From JAFGXF01 sp963732595 (GTDB lineage Bacteria > Chloroflexota > Anaerolineae > Anaerolineales > Anaerolineaceae), in NCBI GenBank assembly GCA_963732595.1, contig CAVSZZ010000002.1, positions 248,001-312,000 on the forward strand: 64,000 nucleotides of DNA, read 5' to 3'. The notes under the pieces are model-generated. The model searched no databases, was not told where the DNA came from, and worked only from the letters and a program-made list of their open reading frames with translations. This document shows positions 16,862-24,872 of the stretch, in pieces (positions within the stretch are counted from its first letter, which is position 1; every line of letters begins with the position of its first letter). Position numbers and translations under genes: made by a program.

Positions 16862-18091
16862 TTAATTTATTGCGGCAACTTTTGACTGGTCGATCAGTTT
16901 TCCACCAGCTATGACGTGCAAGGGAGCTTCGTGATTACGCAATGTTTCAACCACGTTCTTTTCGCGCAGAACGACCAGATCTGCCGCGCCGCCAGGTTTC
17001 AGTCCATAATTATCGAGCCCGATGCACAGAGCCGCCTTTGTCGTGACCATATCGTAGAGCGTATCCAGGTCGGCATAAGTGGTGAACCACAACATATGTG
17101 CGCAAAGGAAGGCCACTTCCATCATGTTATTGCGGCCGAATGGGTAGTAGGCATCGGAAATATCATCCTGACCAAGACAAACCAGAACGTTCTCCGCCAG
17201 CATTTCGCGCACGCGTGCATGCAGCGGCCCGGTATGTGGGTCGCTGACCACACCCATGCCGGCTTTCTTCAACAGGGCGGCTACTTTTTGGAAATAAGGG
17301 ATGGGATAGAGTGCCATCGCACGGGCATGATGCGCCAGAGAGCGTCCCTGCCAGCCCCGTTTGATCGTCTCCAATGCCATGACTTCAAGCGAGCGTAAAC
17401 CCGGATCACCGGCGTCATCCACCAGCATGGACACGGGTTTCTTGTATTTCACGGCCAGATCAAAACACACTTCCACATGCTTTGTGATATCCTCATCCGT
17501 GTATTCGATCCACGGAATCCCGCCGACGACATCTGCACCGAGGTCCATGGCTTGCTTCATTAATTCCGTTGCGCCAGGTTCACGTACAATCCCATCCTGT
17601 GCAAAAGCCACGACCTGGATATCCACAATACCCTTGAATTCTTCGCGCGCCCGAATCAGAGCTTTGACACCTTCCAGTCTCGCTTTGGTATCCACATCGG
17701 CGAAAGCGCGGATGTGGAGCGTGCCAAACCTGGCAGCCTCTTTTACCGCCCGGCGGACGTTTTTAATGATCCAGGATTCATCGTAATTATCTTTGACACG
17801 GGCAGCCAGCTCAATGGCCGTCATCGCCTTACCCATGTCAGCGCCGTGGTAATCCTTTAGCGCTGATTCATCCATCATCTCCAACGTGTACACCTTGCAT
17901 AAGTGCAGGTGGGTATTTACAAACGCCTCGGTGACCATGTGCCCCGCTGCATCCAATTCAATGTCTGCATTGCCACCCAGTTTGGGTTGGATATCAGCAA
18001 TTTTTCCATCGTTGATCCCAATATCGAATGACTTATCCGCTTTCCCGCGAAGCAAGGCATTACGAATGATCAGCTCAAATTGTGCGGACAT
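16862..18091 (-). CDS. Cytosine-deaminase-like amidohydrolase, paralogue B
   Basis: About 409 residues from the ATG at 18091, which has GGAGGAG just upstream. An open frame reaching 18169 lacks a better site. It aligns with paralogue A along its whole length: THLHLCKVYTLEMMDE, VVAFAQDGIVREPGA, GGIPWIEYTDEDI, SMLVDDAGDPGLRS, HHARAMALYP, SDPHTGPLHARVRE and GQDDISDAYYPFGRNN. As in A, the expected third metal His is Leu and the catalytic Glu is Asp. It lies between the two molybdenum hydroxylase genes. Two paralogues suggest two successive steps or two related substrates. Cytoplasmic. Confidence 0.8.
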   Translation of the reverse strand: MSAQFELIIRNALLRGKADKSFDIGINDGKIADIQPKLGGNADIELDAAGHMVTEAFVNTHLHLCKVYTLEMMDESALKDYHGADMGKAMTAIELAARVKDNYDESWIIKNVRRAVKEAARFGTLHIRAFADVDTKARLEGVKALIRAREEFKGIVDIQVVAFAQDGIVREPGATELMKQAMDLGADVVGGIPWIEYTDEDITKHVEVCFDLAVKYKKPVSMLVDDAGDPGLRSLEVMALETIKRGWQGRSLAHHARAMALYPIPYFQKVAALLKKAGMGVVSDPHTGPLHARVREMLAENVLVCLGQDDISDAYYPFGRNNMMEVAFLCAHMLWFTTYADLDTLYDMVTTKAALCIGLDNYGLKPGGAADLVVLREKNVVETLRNHEAPLHVIAGGKLIDQSKVAAIN

Positions 18092-18206
18092 GCGCTCCTC
18101 CATGGTGTATTTAGTTAACATATCGTTCGAATAACGAACCTGGGCATCCGGTGGCAGAGTTACGTGCAAACTACTGTTTTGGGATACCCAGGCAATGGCT
18201 CAAATC

Positions 18207-20567
18207 CTATTTGACTACACCCGCATCGACCAAAGCGAGGTAGACCTTTTCCGGCAGATACGGCGGGGATCCCACCCTCACACCGGTGGCATCAAAGATG
18301 GCGTTGGCGATGGCCGGGATGGTCGGAACCATGGAATGTTCACCGACACCTCGCGCACCCCAGGGACCATCATCCTGTGGAACTTCGACAATGATCGACT
18401 CGATCTTCGCCGGCATATCCACGGTTGTGGCAATGCGGTAGTCCACAAAACTCGGATTTTGCAAGACACCGTCTTTTAGCTTAAGACCTTCAAAGAAGGC
18501 GGTGCTCAACCCCATGCCGAAACCACCTTCCATCTGGGCTTTAACCAACTCGGGGTTGATGGCCTTGCCGACATCAAAAGCTCCAACCGCTTTCAGGATC
18601 TCAACCCGACCGGTGAGTGTATCCACCTCCACTTCAACAGCCTGGCAGCCGGTGGTGTAATGCACGACTGCGCGCTCTCCCTGACCGGTCTCAGCGTCAA
18701 GTCCGGTTACATAGGACGGCATAAAGCTGCCGCGCCCGACGATCGGACCACCGATCCAACCGTTGTAATTTTCCTTGGGCATGCCATAAATCACAATGTC
18801 ATGCAGCGGAATGGACTCCTCGCTCTTGTAAGAGATGACGTTGCCATTAACGATATCCAGGTCGTCAATATCTTCCTTCCAGGCCTTCGACACGACCTCA
18901 AGGATCTGCTGGCGGGCGTCCCGGGCAGCATTAACCACTGCATTGCCCATCGACCAGGTCAAGCGACTGGCAACTGTCTGCCATTCGTACGGGCTGACAT
19001 CTGTATCGATCGGCTTGGCGATGCGCACGTGTTCCACTGGCACACCCAGGGCGGCCGCTGCCAGCTGCGACATGACCGTGTGGGTGCCCTGGCCAAGCTC
19101 CTGGCCGCCGATGCCAACGGTCAAGGTGGCATCCTCGTTCAATTCGACCCAGGCACTCGAACCGGCATTGGGGGACATGGCCGGCGCTTTCCACATACAG
19201 GCAATCCCTTTTCCGCGCAGCTTATGGGGAGCAGAGGGTTTTTCCTTTTTTCCCCATTCGATCGCCTTGGCAGCTTTCTCGATGCATTCCGTCAAACCGG
19301 TGGGATGCATCACCATGCCGGTCACGATAATATCGCCACCCTGGACGCAGTTCAATTTGCGGAATTCAACCGGGTCCATTTTCATGGTAATGGCCAGCTC
19401 ATCAATGCACTGTTCGAGGCCGGAATGCATTTCCGGCATGCCGAAACCGCGCATAGGTCCGGTGACCGGATGGTTCGTATAAACGCAGTAGCTATCCGTC
19501 TTGACATTCGGGACGTCATAAGGCCCACTGGAACTGTAACCGGAAGCGCGCGTCATATTGACCGCATATTCGGTATAGGCACCACTATCCCAATAGAACT
19601 TGTTCTCCATGGCCAGGAGCTTGCCATCCTTATCGCAACCCATTTTAAAATACGCCGTCAAACCCTGTCTCACAAAGGCCGTATAAAACTCTTCCTCACG
19701 AGTCAGGCGCAATTTCACCGGTCGACCCCGTACTTTCATCGAGATGGCCACGACCAATGATTCCATACTGGCGCCAGCCTTGCAGCCGAAACCGCCACCC
19801 ACATAGGGGGCAATAACCTCGATATCCTTGTGAGAAATCCCGAGGGCTTTGGCGATCAGGTTACGCTGGGCGAAGGGTGATTGTGACGTAGACCACAGGG
19901 TTACCTTGCCTGTATCTTCAGCCCGGGCAATGACGATATGGGTTTCGATCGGAACGTGCTGGACGTGTGGGATCTGGTAGCGGTGTTCGACAACCACTGC
20001 ACAATCCTTCCAGGCGCCTTCCACATCACCCTTGCGGATCTTGAAGTGATTGGAGATATTCGTACCGGCCTTTGGAAAAATATAATTGGCGACGGTGTAC
20101 TTACCCAGGTCCGGATGGATGAGGGGAGCTTCCTTAGTTACACCGTACTCCGGATCATGCACAGCCGGCATGGGTTCATATTCAATATCGATAAAGTCAA
20201 GTGCTTTTTCAGCCAGTTCCTCACTGGTGGCAGCGACACCGACAACCGGTTCACCCACAAAGCGGGTCTTCTCGGTCGCGAAGATCTGGCGGTCTTGAAG
20301 GTACAAACCGGTATAACCGGGAAAATCCTTGCCGGTGACCACACACTTGACACCTGGCAGAGCCAATGCCTTGCTGGCGTCGATCTTCAGAATCTTGGCG
20401 TGCGGGTATGGGCTGCGTTTAATCCGGGCGTACAGCAATCCTGGCCCAAACTGAATATCATCCGTAAAGATCGCTGAGCCGGTGACCTTCTCACGGGCAT
20501 CCACGCGGGTGATGCTTTCACCAACAGGGGCCGGAATATTATCCTTGGATTTTTGTAATTTGTCCAT
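18207..20567 (-). CDS. Xanthine-dehydrogenase-type molybdopterin-binding subunit
   Basis: A 786-residue large subunit of a three-subunit molybdenum hydroxylase. Present are the N-terminal aldehyde oxidase/XDH a/b hammerhead (GESITRVDAREKVTGSAIF), the Mo-cofactor motifs GGQELGQGTHTVMSQ and GPMRGFGMPE (conserved Arg), and the catalytic Glu in GARGVGEHS. The motif that is usually GGGFGGKE in xanthine dehydrogenases reads GGGFGCKAG. The substrate-contacting Glu is Ala, which points to a substrate other than plain xanthine. GGAGG precedes the ATG. It works with the FeS (20627-21106) and FAD (21133-22023) subunits encoded just upstream. Confidence 0.9.
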   Translation of the reverse strand: MDKLQKSKDNIPAPVGESITRVDAREKVTGSAIFTDDIQFGPGLLYARIKRSPYPHAKILKIDASKALALPGVKCVVTGKDFPGYTGLYLQDRQIFATEKTRFVGEPVVGVAATSEELAEKALDFIDIEYEPMPAVHDPEYGVTKEAPLIHPDLGKYTVANYIFPKAGTNISNHFKIRKGDVEGAWKDCAVVVEHRYQIPHVQHVPIETHIVIARAEDTGKVTLWSTSQSPFAQRNLIAKALGISHKDIEVIAPYVGGGFGCKAGASMESLVVAISMKVRGRPVKLRLTREEEFYTAFVRQGLTAYFKMGCDKDGKLLAMENKFYWDSGAYTEYAVNMTRASGYSSSGPYDVPNVKTDSYCVYTNHPVTGPMRGFGMPEMHSGLEQCIDELAITMKMDPVEFRKLNCVQGGDIIVTGMVMHPTGLTECIEKAAKAIEWGKKEKPSAPHKLRGKGIACMWKAPAMSPNAGSSAWVELNEDATLTVGIGGQELGQGTHTVMSQLAAAALGVPVEHVRIAKPIDTDVSPYEWQTVASRLTWSMGNAVVNAARDARQQILEVVSKAWKEDIDDLDIVNGNVISYKSEESIPLHDIVIYGMPKENYNGWIGGPIVGRGSFMPSYVTGLDAETGQGERAVVHYTTGCQAVEVEVDTLTGRVEILKAVGAFDVGKAINPELVKAQMEGGFGMGLSTAFFEGLKLKDGVLQNPSFVDYRIATTVDMPAKIESIIVEVPQDDGPWGARGVGEHSMVPTIPAIANAIFDATGVRVGSPPYLPEKVYLALVDAGVVK

Positions 20568-20626
20568 TTTTCCTCCAATTCAGCAGGTACAAGGTCGGGA
20601 TGATCACACTCCCGGTGCCTGGTGCG

Positions 20627-21106
20627 TTATGCTGCCCCCTTCTGCTGTCCGGCTGCTGCCTGAACGGCTTCTATGATCCGTACGTAACCGGTGCACCGGC
20701 AAAGATTACCGACCAGCGCTTCCCGGATTTCACCTTCACTGGGATTTGGGTTTCTCAACAGGAGGGCTTTGGCAGAGATCAAAACGCCAGGGGTGCAAAA
20801 GCCGCATTGGACGCCACCCTTGTCAATGATGGTTTGCTGGATCACTTCCAATTCACCCTCATGTGCCAGACCCTCGACAGTGATCAATTCAGTACCATCC
20901 GCCTCTACCGCCAGCACCATGCAACTGTTGACGGGCTCTCCATTCATCAGGATCGTGCAAGCGCCACACTCACCTGCCGCACAACCATTCTTGGTGCCGG
21001 TCATTGCTAGTTTCTCGCGTAACATTGAAAGCAGGGTCATATTCGAAGGGACTTCAACCTGTTCGAGTCCGCCATTGATCTTGACATTGATTTTATGTGT
21101 TGACAT
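20627..21106 (-). CDS. 2Fe-2S subunit of the three-subunit hydroxylase
   Basis: A 159-residue ferredoxin-type small subunit carrying two clusters: plant-type C-x4-C-x2-C (NGCAAGECGACT ... SC) and the C-terminal pair VQCGFCTPG and NLCRCTGY. Length and order of motifs are standard for XdhC/CoxS/NdhS subunits. It passes electrons from the Mo site to FAD. GGAGAAAA precedes the ATG. Gaps of 26 and 59 nt to the neighbouring subunit genes indicate one operon. Confidence 0.95.
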   Translation of the reverse strand: MSTHKINVKINGGLEQVEVPSNMTLLSMLREKLAMTGTKNGCAAGECGACTILMNGEPVNSCMVLAVEADGTELITVEGLAHEGELEVIQQTIIDKGGVQCGFCTPGVLISAKALLLRNPNPSEGEIREALVGNLCRCTGYVRIIEAVQAAAGQQKGAA

Positions 21107-21132
21107 GCTTTTTTCTCCGTTCTCCGGCTGCT

Positions 21133-22023
21133 CTACTTGATCTTTGCCCAGACTTCTGCCAGCGCTTTACGGGTCAGATTGCGTACCATCAGCTTGCGGT
21201 AACGCGCACTGCTGCGCACATCGTCGATCGGGGTGCAGGCATCCATGGCAGCTGTTGCAGCTTCATCCAGGACAGCATCGCTCAATTGCTTTTCAGCCAA
21301 TACGGCTTCAGCAGGAGTCGGGATGAAGGGCACCGGTGCCACCGAGGCCAGGGCAATGCGGAAGCGGAATCCGGATTTGGTGGTCGCGTCGGGATATCCC
21401 ATGACCGTGACCCCCACAATGGACAGGTCGCTGAGGGCATTCCGCCCAAGCTTGATATACTTGCCCGCCCATCCTTTTGGAGGGAGTGGGTAGCTGATGG
21501 CAGTGACGATATCGCCCGGTTTGAGCACAGTTTTTCCGGGTCCGAGGAAGAAGCTTTTGAGTGCTTCCGTACGGACACCACCAACCCCGTGCACGCTCAG
21601 CACACCATCCAGGACAATGGAGGCCCCGGTTGTATCGCCCGCCGGGGAAGCATTGCAGATGTTGCCCACGATGGTCGCCCGATTACGCAATTGGTAGCTG
21701 GCGACACTGTTGGCAGCTTCCACCAACAAGGGATAGTACTTTCGGACATCCGGATGGGCTGCCACCTGATTCATGGGTGTTGCAGCTCCGATGGTCAACC
21801 CCCTGGTGGGATCGAATTTGATCGAGGTCATGCCGTCGAAATGCTTGACCTCCACCAGGTATTTGTCCTTCCAGAAACCATCTCGCATGCGCACGATGGT
21901 GTCTGTCCCGCCCATGAACGGGCGGGATTCACCGGTATGCTGAGCCAGAAATTGGCTGGCTTCAGGAAGCGTGGCTGGCTTGATGTAGTCGAACTCGGGA
22001 ATTCCTGGATGCGCGTTGTTCAT
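21133..22023 (-). CDS. FAD-binding subunit of the three-subunit hydroxylase
   Basis: A 296-residue medium subunit with the FAD-binding signatures FMGGTDTIVRMRDG and RNRATIVGNICNASPAGDT, followed by a C-terminal CO-dehydrogenase flavoprotein domain (SGFRFRIALASVAPVPF). It takes electrons from the FeS subunit and passes them to NAD+ or another acceptor. AAAGGATG lies before the ATG. First gene of the long minus-strand locus, so its upstream region (22024-22482) probably carries the main promoter. Confidence 0.93.
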   Translation of the reverse strand: MNNAHPGIPEFDYIKPATLPEASQFLAQHTGESRPFMGGTDTIVRMRDGFWKDKYLVEVKHFDGMTSIKFDPTRGLTIGAATPMNQVAAHPDVRKYYPLLVEAANSVASYQLRNRATIVGNICNASPAGDTTGASIVLDGVLSVHGVGGVRTEALKSFFLGPGKTVLKPGDIVTAISYPLPPKGWAGKYIKLGRNALSDLSIVGVTVMGYPDATTKSGFRFRIALASVAPVPFIPTPAEAVLAEKQLSDAVLDEAATAAMDACTPIDDVRSSARYRKLMVRNLTRKALAEVWAKIK

Positions 22024-22482
22024 GATTCACATCCTTTAGAGAGTGGATTTTGCATCCTGAGATGCAATGGATAATAGGAAAGGAAATTACATTTTAACAT
22101 AATGATGACGGAAAAACCGATCTGTCATGACAATTAATCGTCGCTCGTCTCCTTTCATGGATCAGGCAACCGATCTTTGGTTAATCAATTATGTGACAAC
22201 CGATAAACCACCCGCTTTCGGTTGTCATGCGTTTATTATCACCACTGCAAGATATTAAATCAAGTCGTCAAATGTCAGACATATCGGTGGTCAATTGTCA
22301 CTTTAATCTTCCCCAGTCAACATGGATGATCGCATCTCAGGCCTGCTGATTAAGAGAGGATAGTCAGGCGAAAGACATGCCTTTTACTACCTGTATATAA
22401 AAGCAGGTTGTATTACAATCTCAATGTCAAGTATTGCTTTATCACCACGAAAACTCATAAAAATATATTTATCGAGGTAAAA
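22024..22482. promoter_or_regulatory. Divergent control region with repeated AACCGAT and TGACA boxes
   Basis: This 459-bp non-coding stretch separates the hydroxylase locus from the decarboxylase operon. AACCGAT occurs at 22115-22121, 22168-22174 and 22198-22204. The inverted form occurs at 22217-22223 (TTCGGTT) and, partly, at 22283-22288 (ATCGGT). A perfect 10-bp inverted repeat TGACAACCGA/TCGGTTGTCA spans 22194-22227 with a 14-nt spacer, and a palindrome TGTCATGACA lies at 22123-22132. On the minus strand a -10-like TAAAAT (22091-22096) has one AACCGAT box at about the -35 position, suggesting an activator site. Regulator not identified. Confidence 0.55.
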
Positions 22483-24036
22483 ATGCCAAAAGAAGACCCC
22501 AGAATTCTCCAACTGCGCAGTATGCGAGAAAAAGCCTTGAAAGCTGGCGGCGAAGAACGGATTGCCAAGCATAAAGCCAAAGGTAAGCAGACTGCCCGTG
22601 AGAGAATCGACCTGCTCCTGGATCCTGGTACTTTCACCGAACTTGAACCCTACATCACCCACCAAGGTGATGAAATGGGCATCAACGCGGAAAAAGTCCC
22701 CGGAGACGGTGTGGTCACTGGATTTGGTCAAATCGATGGCCGGACCGCATATGTCTATGCTCAAGATTTCACGGTCCAGGGCGGCTCGCTGGGTGAAATG
22801 CATGCACGCAAGATCTGCCGTGTCATGGACCTGGCAGTCAAGAGCGGCACACCCGTGATCGGCATGTTGGATTCAGGTGGAGCTCGTATCCAGGAAGGCG
22901 TCCGAAGTCTCGGCGGCTACGCTGAGGTCTTTCGACGGAATGCACAGACTTCCGGCATCGTCCCCCAGATCAGCTTGATGTTCGGCCCTTGCGCAGGTGG
23001 TGCAACCTATTCCCCTGCCCTGACTGACCTGATCATTATGGTAGAGAAACAATCCTATATGTTCATCACTGGCCCCGAGGTTATTAAATCGGTCACCGGT
23101 GAGGTGATCGATTTTGAAGGGCTGGGTGGTGGAGATGTTCATACCGGCACCAGTGGTGTTGCTCATCTGACAGGAAAATCAGATCAGGAAGTCATCGGCA
23201 TTTGCCGGCGTATCCTGAGTTACCTTCCATCCAATAATATCGACAACCCTCCCTTCGTTGCACCTGAATCCGATTCGGTCAACAAAATCGAAGCCTTGAA
23301 TCATATTGTGCCGCTCGATACCACAGCACCCTACAGCATGAAAGATATCATCAATCTGACAGTTGATACCGGGACCTTTATCGAGCTGCAGCCCAACTTC
23401 GCCCGCAATGCGATTGTTGGTCTGGCTCGCCTGGGAGGGTTCAGCATCGGCATCGTGGCTTCAGAACCCAGTGTGGCAGCCGGCTGTATCGATATCAACG
23501 CCTCGGATAAAATTGCCCGATTTGTCCGTTTTGCTGATTGTTTCAATCTGCCTCTGATATCCTTCGTCGATACGCCAGGATTCCTGCCCGGAATCAATCA
23601 GGAGCATGGCGGAGTCATCCGCCACGGTGCCAAGATCCTGTTTGCCTTTGCGGAAGCCAGTGTGCCCAAGATCAGCATTGTGACCCGTAAAGCCTATGGT
23701 GGCGCGTATATCGTTATGGGCAGCAAATTCCTCGGCGGCGATGTCAACTACGGGTGGCCAAGTGCCGAAATTGCAGTTATGGGTCCTGAAGGTGCAGTCA
23801 ATATTCTCTATCGCAAGCAAATCGATGGTGCCGAGGATTCAGCCAAAGAGAGGGCCAAACTGGTACAGGATTATCGCGACCAGTTCCTCAATCCTTATGC
23901 CGCTGCCAGTCAAGGTTATCTGGATGACGTCATTGAACCCAGTGAAACTCGCATAAAAGTCATCGCAGCCCTGGTAGCACTTAAGGATAAAGCCACACCG
24001 GCCTTGCCCCGCAAACACGGCAATATCCCTCTGTAG
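22483..24036 (+). CDS. mmdA: Methylmalonyl-CoA decarboxylase alpha subunit (carboxyltransferase)
   Basis: About 517 residues. The start at 22483 has GAGG just before it; the upstream TTG at 22408 has none. Typical acyl-CoA carboxyltransferase beta-type features: an N-terminal helix and GKQTARERIDLLLDPGTF, VVTGFGQIDGRTAYVYAQDFTVQGGSLGE, the oxyanion region LDSGGARIQEGV, SLMFGPCAGGATYSPALTD, and the C-terminal half-site PGFLPGINQEHGGVIRHGAK with AYGGAYIVMGS. It transfers CO2 from an acyl-CoA, probably methylmalonyl-CoA, to biotin. The downstream genes encode the biotin carrier and Na+ pump, which favours a decarboxylase over propionyl-CoA carboxylase. Confidence 0.9.
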   Translation: MPKEDPRILQLRSMREKALKAGGEERIAKHKAKGKQTARERIDLLLDPGTFTELEPYITHQGDEMGINAEKVPGDGVVTGFGQIDGRTAYVYAQDFTVQGGSLGEMHARKICRVMDLAVKSGTPVIGMLDSGGARIQEGVRSLGGYAEVFRRNAQTSGIVPQISLMFGPCAGGATYSPALTDLIIMVEKQSYMFITGPEVIKSVTGEVIDFEGLGGGDVHTGTSGVAHLTGKSDQEVIGICRRILSYLPSNNIDNPPFVAPESDSVNKIEALNHIVPLDTTAPYSMKDIINLTVDTGTFIELQPNFARNAIVGLARLGGFSIGIVASEPSVAAGCIDINASDKIARFVRFADCFNLPLISFVDTPGFLPGINQEHGGVIRHGAKILFAFAEASVPKISIVTRKAYGGAYIVMGSKFLGGDVNYGWPSAEIAVMGPEGAVNILYRKQIDGAEDSAKERAKLVQDYRDQFLNPYAAASQGYLDDVIEPSETRIKVIAALVALKDKATPALPRKHGNIPL

Positions 24037-24050
24037 TTCAGGAGCAAAAC

Positions 24051-24416
24051 ATGGATCTGATAAATCAATCTTTATTAATAACTGCCATTGGGATGGGCCT
24101 GGTATTCATCTTGATCCTTCTTCTATGGGGTTTCATGGCTGGTTTGGTGACAACCACCAACCGCTGGGACTTTATGGCAGAGCTTGGCAAAAAGGATGAA
24201 AGTCCTGAGACAACGAATGAAGTGGCAAGCACCGGTGCTGATGTCAAAAATCCCGATATCATCGCCGTGGCAGTCGCCGTGGCACTGGCAGTCGGGCAGA
24301 AGACATTCCGTGTTCGTCCGACTCAACCAAACACAACATCAAGCTGGCAGGCAGTCACCCGAGCAAATACCCTGGCTCAGATCAACTCAATCAACAACAG
24401 GAAACCAAGAGGTTAA
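24051..24416 (+). CDS. mmdD: OadG/MmdD-like small membrane subunit of the decarboxylase
   Basis: 121 residues with one N-terminal membrane helix (LLITAIGMGLVFILILLLWGF), a polar linker and a second hydrophobic stretch (IIAVAVAVALAVGQ). This is the layout of the gamma/delta chain of Na+-pumping decarboxylases (OadG, MmdD), which anchors the carboxyltransferase to the membrane pump. Primary sequence is poorly conserved in this family, so position in the operon carries much of the call. Confidence 0.75.
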   Translation: MDLINQSLLITAIGMGLVFILILLLWGFMAGLVTTTNRWDFMAELGKKDESPETTNEVASTGADVKNPDIIAVAVAVALAVGQKTFRVRPTQPNTTSSWQAVTRANTLAQINSINNRKPRG

Positions 24417-24420
24417 TTCG

Positions 24421-24858
24421 ATGAAAATCTCAGTGAAAATTAATGATTCATCCTATGACGTGGAGGTCGGCGACATCAATGCGCGCCCAATCCTGGCAAC
24501 TCTCAATGGCAAATCCTATGAGGTCTGGTCTGAAGAAGCAGCTGTGGTTACTTCAGAGCCAGCTTCGGTAAAACCCGCAGAAGCCCCACCGCCAGCGCCA
24601 GTCACAAGGAATGCTGCAGTTCCTCAACCGAGCGGTGACAAATCCAAGTCAATTCTGGCCCCCCTCCCTGGCGTGATCATTTCCCTCGCCGTAAAAGCAG
24701 GGGACACCGTAAATGCTGGTCAGGAAGTATGCATTCTTGAAGCAATGAAAATGAAGAATTCGATCAAATCCACCCGGTCTGGCAAGCTAAGTGCTGTGAG
24801 GATCAATCCTGGTGATCATGTCCAGCACGGACAAATCCTGTTCGAGTTTTCAGACTAG
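24421..24858 (+). CDS. mmdC: Biotin carboxyl carrier subunit of the decarboxylase
   Basis: 145 residues from ATG 24421, chosen because it lies right after the previous stop, at the domain start. An N-terminal segment (MKISVKINDSSYDVEVGD) leads through a proline/alanine-rich linker (AEAPPPAPVT) to a biotinyl domain with the biotinylation motif EAMKMKNSI; Lys of MKM is the attachment site. The swinging arm carries carboxyl groups from the alpha subunit to the beta pump. Confidence 0.93.
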   Translation: MKISVKINDSSYDVEVGDINARPILATLNGKSYEVWSEEAAVVTSEPASVKPAEAPPPAPVTRNAAVPQPSGDKSKSILAPLPGVIISLAVKAGDTVNAGQEVCILEAMKMKNSIKSTRSGKLSAVRINPGDHVQHGQILFEFSD

Positions 24859-24872
24859 GAGGGTGAAGAGAA

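Noticed and set aside
18660..19760. Long open frame (366 codons) on the plus strand inside the large hydroxylase subunit gene
   Set aside because: It mirrors the codon pattern of the real minus-strand gene, has low-complexity His/Asp-rich sequence, no ribosome site and no known domain.
14051..22023. Selenium-dependent purine hydroxylase cluster of the clostridial type
   Set aside because: None of the usual selenium-insertion companions (ygfK, ssnA, yqeB, yqeC types) are visible in the window.
22483..24036. Propionyl-CoA or acetyl-CoA carboxylase beta subunit
   Set aside because: No biotin carboxylase gene is present, and the operon has a Na+-pump beta subunit, which fits a decarboxylase.
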